NCBI RefSeq assembly: GCF_046530675.1
Contig: NZ_CP172558.1
Span: forward strand, 310,001-374,000
Reading direction: 5' to 3'
Length of the DNA: 64,000 nt
DNA from: Chitinibacter sp046530675
GTDB taxonomy: Bacteria > Pseudomonadota > Gammaproteobacteria > Burkholderiales > Chitinibacteraceae
Under the pieces are notes generated by a model, which was not told the origin of the DNA, ran no database searches, and saw nothing but the letters and a program-made list of their open reading frames with translations. How positions within the stretch are numbered: the stretch's first letter is position 1; each line of letters starts with the position of its first letter. This document shows, one piece after another, positions 28,321-37,359 of this stretch. The translations under genes were made by a program, and so were the position numbers.

Positions 28321-29763
28321 TTAAGCCTGCGGTAGCGTGATCACCACGTCAACGCCACGCTCGGCTGCGTTGTCCAGCGTGATGCTGCCGCCATGCAGCT
28401 GCACAATCGTTCGCGTCAGCACCAGCCCGAGTCCGGTGCTTTTCTGGCCGCCCGGACGGGGCAGCGAGTAAAAACGGTCAAAGACTTTGGCGATGGCATA
28501 CTCAGGTATTGCCTCGCCGTCATTATAAATATTGAGCTTCAGCCACATACCCCTGGCATCGCGGTACGATTCAAGTGTCAATGCAATTCGCCCATCGGCG
28601 GCGGTAAAGTCCAGCGCGTTCTGCAATACATTGCGGATCGCCTGCCCGAGCAAAAAGGCTTCGCCATACACCGTATCGTCGGCTGCTTCGGTGCGCAATG
28701 AAATCTGTCTTTGCGCCCGCAGGCTTTCCAGCGCGGCCAGTTGCTGTTCGATCAGCGCGGTCAGCGAAAACGCCTGCGCCTGCTGCAATTCATGGCGTGC
28801 CTCGATCGAAGCCAGTTGCAACAGATAATCGACAATTCGCTGCATCCGCCCTACTTCGGCGTCGATATGCTGCAAGAACCGGGCACGATCGGCCTCGCCC
28901 AACTCGTCGTGCAGCACTTCGGCTGAGGCGCGAATTCCGGCCAGCGGCGACTTCAATTCGTGCGTCAATTCATGCACATAGTTTTCGATATACGCTTTGC
29001 CATCGAGCTCGTCGCGCATCGCGCCCAGCGCGGCGGCCAGACTGGTCAATTCGCGATTGGCAATAAAACGCGGCACCGCGACACTCTGGCCTACGCTGAC
29101 ATTACGAGCAAAATCGGTCAGTTGCGTGATCCCGCGGCTAAGCCACCACGAAAACAGCGCCCCGGTGCCCAGCCCCAGCAGCAGAACGATCAGCACCAGC
29201 CGGGCGAGTTTTTTCTCGCTGCGTTCGATATAGGGCTGCATCACCAGATTCGGCCGGCTAATTGTCAGTACGCCGATCACGCGATCACCATCCCGGATCG
29301 GCGCGGCGACGTACATCACCGTCGACAAGGGATTTTTGGGGTCGGCCTGCGTGGTGCGCGCACCGTATTGTCCGCGCAAAGTCAGCGCGACATCGCGCCA
29401 GCGGCTGAAATCCGCACCGACGGATTGTTGTGCCGAATCGAGCACGACCACGCCGCGCGCGTCAGTGATATACACGCGCAAATGCGTGCGATCATGTGCC
29501 ATTCCCCAGACCTCGGCTTGTGGCCGACGCAGGCCAAATTGCGCCAGTGCACTGGCAAAGCGGCCATCGTTCAATTGACCGGCGATGAAATCGGCCTTGA
29601 CCATTTCGGCAAGCAGATTGGCGCTATCGAGCAGCACTTCTTCGGCTGACTGCCGCATCGCCGGCTTGATCTCGTCGCGTACAACGGTCAAAACATAAAC
29701 AGCCAGCAGCGCGACCAGCAGAAAATAGCCCAGAAAAATCCGCAAAGAAAACCGCACCGCCAT
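28321..29763 (-). CDS. creC: sensor histidine kinase CreC
   Basis: 480 residues from the ATG at 29763, directly behind GGGAGG. Helix 1 (about 5-25), periplasmic sensor (about 30-180), helix 2 (about 185-205), HAMP, HisKA with H-box YVHELTHELKSPLAGIR, then HATPase with N box, G1 and GLGLVLTRTIV. The order creB-creC-creD and the E. coli-like architecture support the name. It autophosphorylates and signals to CreB. Confidence 0.93.
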   Translation of the reverse strand: MAVRFSLRIFLGYFLLVALLAVYVLTVVRDEIKPAMRQSAEEVLLDSANLLAEMVKADFIAGQLNDGRFASALAQFGLRRPQAEVWGMAHDRTHLRVYITDARGVVVLDSAQQSVGADFSRWRDVALTLRGQYGARTTQADPKNPLSTVMYVAAPIRDGDRVIGVLTISRPNLVMQPYIERSEKKLARLVLIVLLLGLGTGALFSWWLSRGITQLTDFARNVSVGQSVAVPRFIANRELTSLAAALGAMRDELDGKAYIENYVHELTHELKSPLAGIRASAEVLHDELGEADRARFLQHIDAEVGRMQRIVDYLLQLASIEARHELQQAQAFSLTALIEQQLAALESLRAQRQISLRTEAADDTVYGEAFLLGQAIRNVLQNALDFTAADGRIALTLESYRDARGMWLKLNIYNDGEAIPEYAIAKVFDRFYSLPRPGGQKSTGLGLVLTRTIVQLHGGSITLDNAAERGVDVVITLPQA

Positions 29764-29796
29764 CCTCCCGTTCCCGCGCAGCGCGGAAATCAATGC

Positions 29797-30510
29797 CTAA
29801 TCGATCGCCAGCGCGTAACCAAAGCCGCGATGCGTCGCAATCGGATCAAGATCGCTGCGAATCTGGCGCAATTTGGCACGCAGGCTTTTGATATGGCTGT
29901 CTATCGTCCGCTCGAAACTGTCTTCGGCCGCATCGCCGAGTACATCGAGTAATTGCGAACGGCTCAAGACGTGTCCCGGATGCGCCAGCAGCGCAACAAT
30001 CAGCCGGTATTCGCTTGGAGTCAGCACCAGTATTGAGCCAGAGAAGCATACCCGCCTTGCTGCGGCATCGTGAACAAATAAAGCCTGCAGCGGCGCAGCC
30101 GGCTCGGCGGCTGCCGGAATCGCAGTATGACTGCGGCTGCGCTTCAGAATGGCGCGAACCCGTGCAGCCACTTCGCGCGGGCTGAATGGCTTGACAACGT
30201 AATCGTCGGCCCCCAGCTCCAGCCCCAGAATCCGGTCAAACTCCTCGGCGCGCGCGGTCAGCAACAGAACCGGCATCTCGCTATGCCGGCGCAGGCGTTT
30301 AAGCACCTCGAAACCGCTATCGTCAGGCAGCCCCACATCCAGAATCAGCAAATCGGCTGGCAGCCGGATCAGATCGGACTCTCCCTCGCACGCCAGCGAA
30401 AAATGGCTCACTTGCCAGCCCTCGCGCCGCAAGGCAAAACCCAGCGTATCCGCAATGGCCGGTTCATCTTCTATTAATACAATTCGGGCAGTCTGGAGCA
30501 TGAGCGACAT
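29797..30510 (-). CDS. creB: response regulator CreB
   Basis: 237 residues from the ATG at 30510. Receiver domain with acidic pair EDE and phospho-accepting Asp in LLILDVGLPDDSGFE, then an OmpR-type winged helix (about 140-235, LTPSEYRLIVALLAHPGHVLSRSQLLD). It is the first gene of creBCD here; creA is not adjacent. The residues upstream of 30510 in the open frame are not family-like. Confidence 0.92.
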   Translation of the reverse strand: MSLMLQTARIVLIEDEPAIADTLGFALRREGWQVSHFSLACEGESDLIRLPADLLILDVGLPDDSGFEVLKRLRRHSEMPVLLLTARAEEFDRILGLELGADDYVVKPFSPREVAARVRAILKRSRSHTAIPAAAEPAAPLQALFVHDAAARRVCFSGSILVLTPSEYRLIVALLAHPGHVLSRSQLLDVLGDAAEDSFERTIDSHIKSLRAKLRQIRSDLDPIATHRGFGYALAID

Positions 30511-30629
30511 GAATAACGGGGGATAATGATTGTAACCCTGTGCGTTGCCATGTGTGCGAATCTCGGAGCCAAACCGAGGAGAACAATGCACAATCCTCAA
30601 AGATCAACCAGCATGCCCCAAATTTACGG

Positions 30630-31115
30630 TCAGAAGCTCAGCAGATACTCCCGATGTGATGACACCGAGAACGAGCGTGGGCGAATTTTTTGCACGGCAG
30701 AGATCGCCGCTTCAGCATCAAGGCCACGCTCCAGCAGTAGCTTGGCAATCATCAGCCCGGTACGGCCAGAGCCGCCTTTGCAATGCACGGCAATGGTTTT
30801 GCCTGCGGCGAGCATTTGCAGGATGTCGGTACTGTGCAATGCCCACTGGCTAGCAAACTCTGCGTCCGGTGCGGCGTCGTCCTCAACCGGAAAATGAAAC
30901 CACGCCATACCCAGCTCGGCACAGACTGCGGGCAAATCGGCGACTTTGTTTTCCTGCAGCTCATGGCTCGGCATCAATGTAATCACAGCGGATGCGCCAG
31001 CGGCGTGCAAATCCTGCAAAGCGCGGCGTAAATCGGCGTCTTTGGTGCCGGGGCAAGGGGTAAAAATCAGGCCGCCGCCTTCAGCTAAAGGCAGGATGTC
31101 GTAGGGGTGACTCAT
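30630..31115 (-). CDS. dual-specificity/tyrosine phosphatase-like protein of the ars cluster
   Basis: 161 residues with the cysteine phosphatase loop HCKGGSGRTG (Cys112, Arg118) and a general-acid aspartate in the VEDDAAPD loop, as in CDKN3-like dual-specificity phosphatases. Its start overlaps the stop of the ATP-grasp gene (ATGA). As the last gene of an arsR-arsD-arsA run, it may act on an arsenate or phosphate ester, or as a Cys-based arsenate reductase; this is inference, and the loop does not match classic ArsC. No ArsC gene is seen in the window. Confidence 0.75.
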   Translation of the reverse strand: MSHPYDILPLAEGGGLIFTPCPGTKDADLRRALQDLHAAGASAVITLMPSHELQENKVADLPAVCAELGMAWFHFPVEDDAAPDAEFASQWALHSTDILQMLAAGKTIAVHCKGGSGRTGLMIAKLLLERGLDAEAAISAVQKIRPRSFSVSSHREYLLSF

Positions 31116-32419
31116 AGTGTTTCTCCTTGATGATCGGTAATGTATACAGGCGCAAAACCGCCGCCTTGCGTTCTGAAATTGGTCGTTTGCCCGCTGTACA
31201 GGCGGGCGGCAAACAGCTGGATTTCGCCGCGATAGACATAGGCGCGAATATCGAATTTCAAATCGGCGCTCTGGTTTTCTTCAATCGCCACATAACGCTC
31301 GCTCGGCGGCGCAATGGTTTGCGCGACGTAGTTAGCCGCCAGAATCTCGCCCCACACCCGTTTGGTCAGTTTGTCGCCGCGATACGCGGCTTTGCTGCCG
31401 TAGCCGCTGGCCGGTTTGAAAAAGAGCTGCCGCCGCTGCGCCCACAGTTCATCGGCATTCGCCAGAGTGACTTGAAAAGTACGCGGGATACCCGCGAGCA
31501 AGGTAGCGATGGTCGAATCTGGCAGTGACAAGCTCGCCAATTGCTGCGGCGAGCTCAGCGCAGCAAGGTGACGCTTATCGGCGTACAGCGCATGCGCGCG
31601 CGGCGTGGGTGTGATCACAACATCACCGGCGGCAAAAGCCTGCCGCAAGGCTTGGGTATTGGCTTGCTCGAAATAGAAATCGGTCAGGCGGTTGTAGACC
31701 ATATCAATCGCCTCATCGCCCTGCCACAATTGCCCATCGTACCAGCGCAGCTCGCCCGGATCGGCAATCTGGCAGCGGATGCCCGCCGCTTCAAACAGGC
31801 GCTGAAACAGCAGAAACTCGGGGTAGAGGTATTGCTGATCTGGTGCTTCATCAATAATCGCAATGCTGCGCGGGCGAGCTGTATCACGCTGCGCTTGCCA
31901 TTCCTGCTCGAACATCGCCAGCCATGTGCTTTCCAGTTCATCCAGCGTTTTGGGCGCGGCAGTCAGCGGTGGGCAGGCTTTGCAGCACGCCGTTTGCGCG
32001 CGAGCCAAGGCCAGATTGAGCATTGCGCCACCTGCATTGGTGTTGATTTCAATCAGTTGCGGCCCGTCCTCGCCCAGATGAAAGTCGTAACCAAAAAACA
32101 CGCTATCCTGGCCAAAGTCGATTTGCGCCGCCGCTGGTGCATTCATCAAAACCTGATTTTGCCAAGCAGGCATGGCCACCAGATCGCTGATCGCGCGGAT
32201 GATAGCCTGCATCTGATCGCGCTGCGCTGGCGTAATAAACACCATCGTCGCCGAAAATAAATGCGGGCGGCTTTGCGCGATCTCGTCGGCCAGCCCGATC
32301 AGATCCGGGCTGGCTTCCAGCTCGGTTTTGAGCAAGGCTGGATTTAAAAACCGGCAAGCGCATTGCTTGTTCAGCCAGTCTGCGCGGCAAGGATCGATCC
32401 GTTTTTCAGCAGTAGTCAT
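31112..32419 (-). CDS. ATP-grasp family protein of the ars cluster
   Basis: 435 residues. The central and C-terminal parts look like an ATP-grasp ligase: acidic metal site EINTNAGG (around 125), a lysine in LFFKPASGYGSKAAYRG (about 345), and LKFDIRAYVYRGEIQLFAARLYSGQTTNFRTQGGGFAPV at the end. Cysteine-rich N-terminus (CRADWLNKQCACRF). No exact function is recognised; it is loosely like glutathionylspermidine-synthase-type enzymes. It lies downstream of arsA and overlaps the phosphatase gene by ATGA, so the two are probably a functional pair. Confidence 0.7.
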   Translation of the reverse strand: MTTAEKRIDPCRADWLNKQCACRFLNPALLKTELEASPDLIGLADEIAQSRPHLFSATMVFITPAQRDQMQAIIRAISDLVAMPAWQNQVLMNAPAAAQIDFGQDSVFFGYDFHLGEDGPQLIEINTNAGGAMLNLALARAQTACCKACPPLTAAPKTLDELESTWLAMFEQEWQAQRDTARPRSIAIIDEAPDQQYLYPEFLLFQRLFEAAGIRCQIADPGELRWYDGQLWQGDEAIDMVYNRLTDFYFEQANTQALRQAFAAGDVVITPTPRAHALYADKRHLAALSSPQQLASLSLPDSTIATLLAGIPRTFQVTLANADELWAQRRQLFFKPASGYGSKAAYRGDKLTKRVWGEILAANYVAQTIAPPSERYVAIEENQSADLKFDIRAYVYRGEIQLFAARLYSGQTTNFRTQGGGFAPVYITDHQGETL

Positions 32420-32456
32420 GCGGCGTATTTCCGTTTTTCTGAGAGCAACCTACAAC

Positions 32457-32485
32457 ATGGCTTCGCGGGCAAGCCCGCTCCTACA
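32457..32485. repeat. REP-like hairpin
   Basis: ATGGCTTCGCGGGCAAGCCC followed by GCTCCTACA. The GCGGGCAAGCCCGC hairpin with the CTCCTACA tail is almost the REP sequence abundant in Pseudomonas genomes. Only one copy is seen here, between arsA and the ATP-grasp gene. Confidence 0.7.
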
Positions 32486-32590
32486 CCCCGAAAAAGTCCC
32501 CTTGGCGGACAAAATTCAAACCTTAAAGGGCCAAATCAATCAGCAGAAGATCAGTAATCGGACAACAATTAACCGCCGTGGACAGGACAA

Positions 32591-34354
32591 TCAGTGCTGA
32601 CCATGCTCGGCCAGCGCCAATAAGCGTTGCACGCCAATCGGTTCTTCCTGAAGCAAAGGTACGACGGCATAGCGCTGCGCGTGCTGATTGACGACCAAGT
32701 CAATTTCGCGCAATTCGTTTTGCGCACGTTGCCGCAACAGCGACGATCTGGCACCCGCCATCGCGACGCTGTTATTAATCACCCACGCCCACGGCGAAAT
32801 GCCCGCCCGTTGCAAATCGGCTTGCAGATTGGCCGCTTCGAGCACCGGCGTGGTTTCCGCCAGCGTAACGAGTAGCACTTTGGTTTGTTTCGGGTCTTGC
32901 AATTGCATCATCGGCGTCAGGTAATGCAGCTTGGCCTGATCCATTTTTTTCGCGACTTCGCGGTGATACGCACCAGTGGCATCGAGCAGCAATAGCGTGT
33001 GGCCGGTTGGTGCAGTGTCCATGACGACAAATTTTTTGCCAGCCTCGCGAATAATGCGCGAGAAGGCCTGAAAGACGGCGATTTCCTCGGTACATGGCGA
33101 GCGCAGGTCTTCTTCCAGCAAAGCTCTGCCCTGGGTATCAAGCTGCGCACCTTTGCTGGCAAGCACTTGCTGGCGATACTGCTCGGTGACTTCGTGCGGA
33201 TCAATCCGGCTTAGCGATAAATTGTCCAAGCTGCCGACCAGCGTTTCACTTAAATGCGCAGCGGGGTCAGACGTCGTCAGATGAACCGGCAAGCCGCGAT
33301 GCGCCAGCTCAACGGCGACTGCGGCAGCCATCGTCGTTTTGCCGACGCCGCCTTTGCCCATCAGCATCACCAGACCATGCCCATCGGCGGCAATTTCATC
33401 GACCAAGGTTGATAAATTGGCGGCTTCCAAATGAATCGGGTTTGAATCGTCAGCCGTCGCTGCGGATTGCACGTCGGCAAACAATTGCTGCAAAGCAGGC
33501 AAACCGACCAGATTAAACGGTTTCAGAGCCAAAACGTCAGTTGGTAGGTTTTTCAGGACATCGGGAATATTGGCCAGCGCCGCTTGCTCGCGCTGTGCTA
33601 TCGCCGCCGCCAGCGGATCCTGGCTCGCTTCGGACTCCGGCAATACGCCATTGATCACCAGATATTGCTGCGCAAGACCAATAGAGGCCAGCTCCTCATG
33701 CGTGCGCGCCACTTCACGCAAAGTCGCTTGCTGGGCACGCGCGACCAGAATCAGGCGCGTTCGCTGCGGATTAGCCAGCGCATCGACTGCCGCCTGATAT
33801 TGAGCTCGCTGTTTTTCCAGCCCGGCCAGTGGGCCAAGACACGAGGCATCGCCTTTTCCCTCGGCCAGAAAACCGCTCCACGCGCCCGGCAATTGCAGCA
33901 GACGTATCGTATGACCAGTCGGTGCGGTATCAAAAATGATGTGATCGAACTCGGCCGTTTGCTTCGAATCAATCAGCAGTGCGGTGAATTCATCAAATGC
34001 CGCAATTTCGGTCGTGCACGCACCAGAGAGTTGCTCTTCAATGCTGCGCACCACCGCATCGGGTAAGACTCCGCGTACCGGATCGACAATGCGCTTGCGA
34101 TACAGCTGAGCAGCCGCTTGCGGATCGATTTCGAGCGCCGCCAAATGAGGAACGGCTTCGATATCGGTGATCCGATTGCCAATGGATACACCAAAAACCT
34201 GCCCGACATTCGATGCCGGATCGGTGCTGACCAATAAAACGCGCTTGCCGGATGCCGCCAACTGGATCGCCGTTGCGCAAGCAATCGACGTTTTACCCAC
34301 ACCACCTTTGCCGGTAAAAAACAGAAATCGCGGGGCTTGAGCAAGAAATTTCAT
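32591..34354 (-). CDS. arsA: arsenite-stimulated ATPase ArsA
   Basis: 587 residues from the ATG at 34354 (GGAG nine bases upstream). Two homologous halves each carry the deviant Walker A GKGGVGKT (residues about 5-13 and about 330-340) and the switch motif DTAPTGHT. ArsA normally docks on the ArsB antiporter and drives As(III)/Sb(III) efflux, receiving metal from ArsD. ArsD is encoded just upstream but no ArsB or Acr3 gene is in the window. A MITE separates arsA from arsD. Confidence 0.95.
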   Translation of the reverse strand: MKFLAQAPRFLFFTGKGGVGKTSIACATAIQLAASGKRVLLVSTDPASNVGQVFGVSIGNRITDIEAVPHLAALEIDPQAAAQLYRKRIVDPVRGVLPDAVVRSIEEQLSGACTTEIAAFDEFTALLIDSKQTAEFDHIIFDTAPTGHTIRLLQLPGAWSGFLAEGKGDASCLGPLAGLEKQRAQYQAAVDALANPQRTRLILVARAQQATLREVARTHEELASIGLAQQYLVINGVLPESEASQDPLAAAIAQREQAALANIPDVLKNLPTDVLALKPFNLVGLPALQQLFADVQSAATADDSNPIHLEAANLSTLVDEIAADGHGLVMLMGKGGVGKTTMAAAVAVELAHRGLPVHLTTSDPAAHLSETLVGSLDNLSLSRIDPHEVTEQYRQQVLASKGAQLDTQGRALLEEDLRSPCTEEIAVFQAFSRIIREAGKKFVVMDTAPTGHTLLLLDATGAYHREVAKKMDQAKLHYLTPMMQLQDPKQTKVLLVTLAETTPVLEAANLQADLQRAGISPWAWVINNSVAMAGARSSLLRQRAQNELREIDLVVNQHAQRYAVVPLLQEEPIGVQRLLALAEHGQH

Positions 34355-34402
34355 CACATTCACTCCGGTGTGACTGGCAGGCATTTATGGGGCAATGATT
34401 AA

Positions 34403-34547
34403 GCTGATTAGGCACCATTTCAGCAAATCGTCGTCATACCGACGAACGCCGGTATCCAGAGCACAGCTTAAACACACATTGCAGCTGGATTCCGGCTTGC
34501 GCCGGAATGACGAAACGAGGGGTTGCTGAAGTAGCTACTCAATCAGG
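34403..34547. mobile_element. MITE-like element, family B, copy 1, with 8-bp target duplication
   Basis: 145 bp, flanked on both sides by ATGATTAA (34395-34402 and 34548-34555). Terminal arms GCTGATTAGG..TTTCAGCAAATC and, in reverse, CCTGATTGAG..CTTCAGCAACCC. Inside are two hairpins with CCGGAATGACG/GGTATCCAG type sequence. No coding capacity. It lies between arsA and arsD, its right duplication overlapping the arsD stop codon. The second copy is at 43898-44040. Confidence 0.88.
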
Positions 34548-34551
34548 ATGA

Positions 34552-34908
34552 TTAATTGCAGCGGCCCGAGCATCCGCAGCCTGTCGCACCTGCTTCTACC
34601 CCATCTGCCAGCCCGGCCCAGCGCGCCAACTCGGCACGCTTGGGGTAACGTCCAGCCAGCGCCATTTCACCATCGACCAGCACCAGCGGCAAAGCCTCCG
34701 GCCCTGAGCGAACCAGAAATGCTTTCACAATTTCATTGTCGGCAAACGCCATCGGCTGCTGTGCCAGATTAAAGCGCTCGATCTGCACGCCCTGCTGTTT
34801 TGCCCAATCCACATCGGCCGAAAAATTCACCAAGGCCTGGTCAACATCCTCACCGCACACGCCTGAGCTGCAACACATGGCGGGGTCATAAATTTGAATC
34901 GTCGTCAT
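34552..34908 (-). CDS. arsD: arsenic metallochaperone ArsD
   Basis: 118 residues from the ATG at 34908 (AAGGA upstream). The metal-binding cysteines Cys12, Cys13 and Cys18 (MCCSSGVCGED) are at the same positions as in the known ArsD, and a second C-terminal set is present (CGCSGRC). It passes As(III) or Sb(III) to ArsA. It lies 5 bp after the arsR stop. Its TAA stop lies within the 8-bp target duplication of a MITE. Confidence 0.95.
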   Translation of the reverse strand: MTTIQIYDPAMCCSSGVCGEDVDQALVNFSADVDWAKQQGVQIERFNLAQQPMAFADNEIVKAFLVRSGPEALPLVLVDGEMALAGRYPKRAELARWAGLADGVEAGATGCGCSGRCN

Positions 34909-34913
34909 GATCC

Positions 34914-35282
34914 TTACTCCGTTTCTGGGCAGCAGCGCGCAGGTAAAACTTCGGGCGCGCAGCCCGATTGTGCCCGCAAATCCAGACATTGCTCGGGATG
35001 CCCCTCGCAACATTCTTCGGTCAGATAGGCAATCAAATCGAGCATCAGCGCCAGATTGGCGCGATAGCGCATATAGCGCCCTTCCTGCTCGACCGTGGCC
35101 ACATTGGCGTGCACCATCGCTTTCAGATGAAAGGATAAATTGGTCGCAGGCAAATCCAGCGCAGCGGCGATCTCCCCGGCGACCATCCCGGTTTTTCCCT
35201 GTCGCACCAGCAGGCGATACACATCGAGCCGCACACCGGACGACAAAGATTCAAAAATAGTCGTAGCAATATTTTTTTCCAT
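34914..35282 (-). CDS. arsR: arsenic-responsive repressor ArsR
   Basis: 122 residues, winged-helix ArsR/SmtB repressor. The As(III) site is near the C-terminus: Cys91, Cys92 and Cys98 in EECCEGHPEQC, like the Acidithiobacillus-type ArsR rather than the helix-4 type. Extra cysteines close the protein (CAPEVLPARCC). The gene is divergent from GAPDH, so it can control both arms of the cluster from the 92-bp gap. Confidence 0.93.
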   Translation of the reverse strand: MEKNIATTIFESLSSGVRLDVYRLLVRQGKTGMVAGEIAAALDLPATNLSFHLKAMVHANVATVEQEGRYMRYRANLALMLDLIAYLTEECCEGHPEQCLDLRAQSGCAPEVLPARCCPETE

Positions 35283-35297
35283 AACTCAACTATACAA

Positions 35298-35314
35298 CAA
35301 TAATTGAAATATTG
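35298..35314. promoter_or_regulatory. candidate ArsR operator
   Basis: CAATAATTGAAATATTG, an inverted repeat (CAATA/TATTG) in the divergent arsR-GAPDH gap. The AT-rich TTGAA-containing dyad fits ArsR-family sites. Assigned by eye. Confidence 0.5.
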
Positions 35315-35374
35315 AATCGGTATTGTTACCATCAATCACAACCACATCCAAGCTCTCACGCTCAAGGAAACAGC

Positions 35375-36382
35375 ATGACCATTAAAGTAGGCATCAACGG
35401 CTTTGGCCGCATGGGACGTTTAACGCTGCGCGCAGCGTGGGGCTGGCCGGAGATCGAATTTGTCCAGATCAACGACCCGGCGGGCGACGCGGCCACGCTG
35501 GCGCATTTGCTCAATTTCGATTCGGTACATGGCCGCTGGGCGCACGAGGCTCGCAGTGAAAATGATGACATTGTAATCGGGAGTCAACGCATCAAAACCA
35601 CCCGCAATACCGCGATTGCCAACACCGATTGGTCGGGCTGCGATGTCGTGATCGAAGCCTCGGGCAAAATGCGTACCACGGCGCTGCTGCAAGCGTATCT
35701 GGATCAGGGCGTCAAACGCGTCGTCGTCACCGCGCCGGTCAAAGAGCCGGGCGTACTCAATGTCGTCGTCGGTGTGAATCATCATCTGTTCGATCCAAGC
35801 AGCCATCGCATCGTCACCGCCGCGAGCTGCACGACCAACTGCCTCGCACCGGTCGTCAAAGTCATCCACGAGCAGCTCGGCATCCGCCACGGCAGCATGA
35901 CGACGATACACGATCTGACCAATACGCAAACCATCATCGACGCCCCGCACAAAGACCTGCGCCGCGCGCGTGCCTGCGGCACCAGTTTGATCCCGACTTC
36001 GACCGGCTCGGCCACCGCAATCACCGAGATTTTCCCCGAACTGAAAGGCCGCCTGAACGGCCATGCGGTGCGCGTACCGCTAACCAACGCCTCGCTGACC
36101 GATTGCGTGTTCGAGCTGGAACGCGCCACGACGGTCGAAGAAGTCAACGGCCTGCTCAAAGCCGCGTCGGAAACGTATTTGAAAGACATCTTGGGCTATG
36201 AAGAACGCCCCCTGGTGTCGATCGACTACCGCGGCGACGCACGCTCATCGATCATCGACGCACTCTCGACGATGGTGATTAACGGCACGCAATTGAAACT
36301 GTACGCTTGGTATGACAATGAGTGGGGTTATGTGAACCGCACTGCGGAGTTGGTACGGCAGGTGGGGTTGGCGGATCAATAA
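35375..36382 (+). CDS. glyceraldehyde-3-phosphate dehydrogenase of the organoarsenical pathway
   Basis: 335 residues from the ATG at 35375 (AAGGAAAC upstream). NAD-binding start VGINGFGRMGR, catalytic Cys152 in ASCTTNCLAP and the C-terminal YDNEWGY are intact. In ars clusters with arsJ this enzyme arsenylates glyceraldehyde 3-phosphate to 1-arseno-3-phosphoglycerate, which ArsJ exports. Divergence from arsR and the arsJ gene downstream support that role rather than central glycolysis. A DUF2971 gene now lies between it and arsJ. Confidence 0.9.
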   Translation: MTIKVGINGFGRMGRLTLRAAWGWPEIEFVQINDPAGDAATLAHLLNFDSVHGRWAHEARSENDDIVIGSQRIKTTRNTAIANTDWSGCDVVIEASGKMRTTALLQAYLDQGVKRVVVTAPVKEPGVLNVVVGVNHHLFDPSSHRIVTAASCTTNCLAPVVKVIHEQLGIRHGSMTTIHDLTNTQTIIDAPHKDLRRARACGTSLIPTSTGSATAITEIFPELKGRLNGHAVRVPLTNASLTDCVFELERATTVEEVNGLLKAASETYLKDILGYEERPLVSIDYRGDARSSIIDALSTMVINGTQLKLYAWYDNEWGYVNRTAELVRQVGLADQ

Positions 36383-36392
36383 AAATTCGCAG

Positions 36393-36441
36393 GAGTATTC
36401 GTTTGTAGGTCTTTCTGTAAAAGCCCTTCATTAATATACCC
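36393..36441. repeat. 49-bp palindromic repeat, family C (degenerate)
   Basis: 49 bp from GAGTATTCGTTTGTAG to CTTCATTAATATACCC; the right arm matches the copy at 47755 closely. It begins 10 bp after the GAPDH stop. Confidence 0.65.
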
Positions 36442-36504
36442 TCAAGATAACCGACCTATGTGCGAACCCCTAGAGTAAATTCATTTTTAATAGCGAGCGA
36501 ATTT

Positions 36505-37359
36505 ATGCGATTGTTTAAATATTTCCATCCTGACAGAACGGATGTACTACTAAATGGGATGATCCGTTTTTCATCGCCGAAAATTTTAAATGACCCCTTT
36601 GAATTAAAACCGTACATCTCAGGGATTGCTGACAATGATTATCTGGGTGCTCAATTTGAAAAAAATTTCACAGCACTAATTGAAGAAGAATATGCTCAAT
36701 CACCTGAGCAATTAAGGCTAGCCGTTTCTTTTGAAAAATTTCAGCAATTTGCCGAAGAAAGAAAATCTTCGGTTCTTCATGGAGTTAGAGAGCACACCAA
36801 GAAACTCACGCCAAAAATAAACTCCATTATTAACAATAAATTTGAAGAAATTATTGGTATTCTTTGTTTTACTGAATCTGCTGAGAACATTTTGATGTGG
36901 GCGCATTATGCTGATTCGCACCAGGGCTTTGTTGTTGAATTTGATGAAAATTCGCCATTCTTCAATCAAAGAAAGAGCGATGAAGATGAAATGCGCCACC
37001 TTCGGAAGATTGTTTATAGGAATGAGCGTCCTGCAATTAATCTGACAGATATTGATGATTTGTCATCATTTCTAACAAAAGGTATTGACTGGAGTTATGA
37101 ACAAGAATGGAGAATGATGCTTCCTCTTGTAGATGCAAATAAAGTAATAGACGATGGATCTAATAGGATTCATCTTTTTCATTACCCTAAAGAAGCTATT
37201 CGTTCGATAATTTTTGGATGCCGCTCAAAGGTAGAAACGAAAAATGCTGTTTTTGATGCTATTGGAAATTTAAATATCCCATGCTATCAAGCAAAAATTA
37301 ATGATATGCACTATAAACTTGATTTCCATCCCATTTCAAATCGTGAATTAGACAGTTAA
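36505..37359 (+). CDS. DUF2971 protein inserted between GAPDH and arsJ
   Basis: 284 residues from the ATG at 36505 (a GTG at 36460 is also in frame). DUF2971 marks are present: LNDPFELKPY near the N-terminus, MWAHYADSHQGFVVEF in the middle and GIDWSYEQEWRMMLP later. Function unknown; members are often found in defence or accessory islands. Its base composition is far more A+T-rich than GAPDH and arsJ on either side. Its TAA stop overlaps the arsJ ATG in TAATG, so it may control arsJ translation. Confidence 0.85.
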   Translation: MRLFKYFHPDRTDVLLNGMIRFSSPKILNDPFELKPYISGIADNDYLGAQFEKNFTALIEEEYAQSPEQLRLAVSFEKFQQFAEERKSSVLHGVREHTKKLTPKINSIINNKFEEIIGILCFTESAENILMWAHYADSHQGFVVEFDENSPFFNQRKSDEDEMRHLRKIVYRNERPAINLTDIDDLSSFLTKGIDWSYEQEWRMMLPLVDANKVIDDGSNRIHLFHYPKEAIRSIIFGCRSKVETKNAVFDAIGNLNIPCYQAKINDMHYKLDFHPISNRELDS

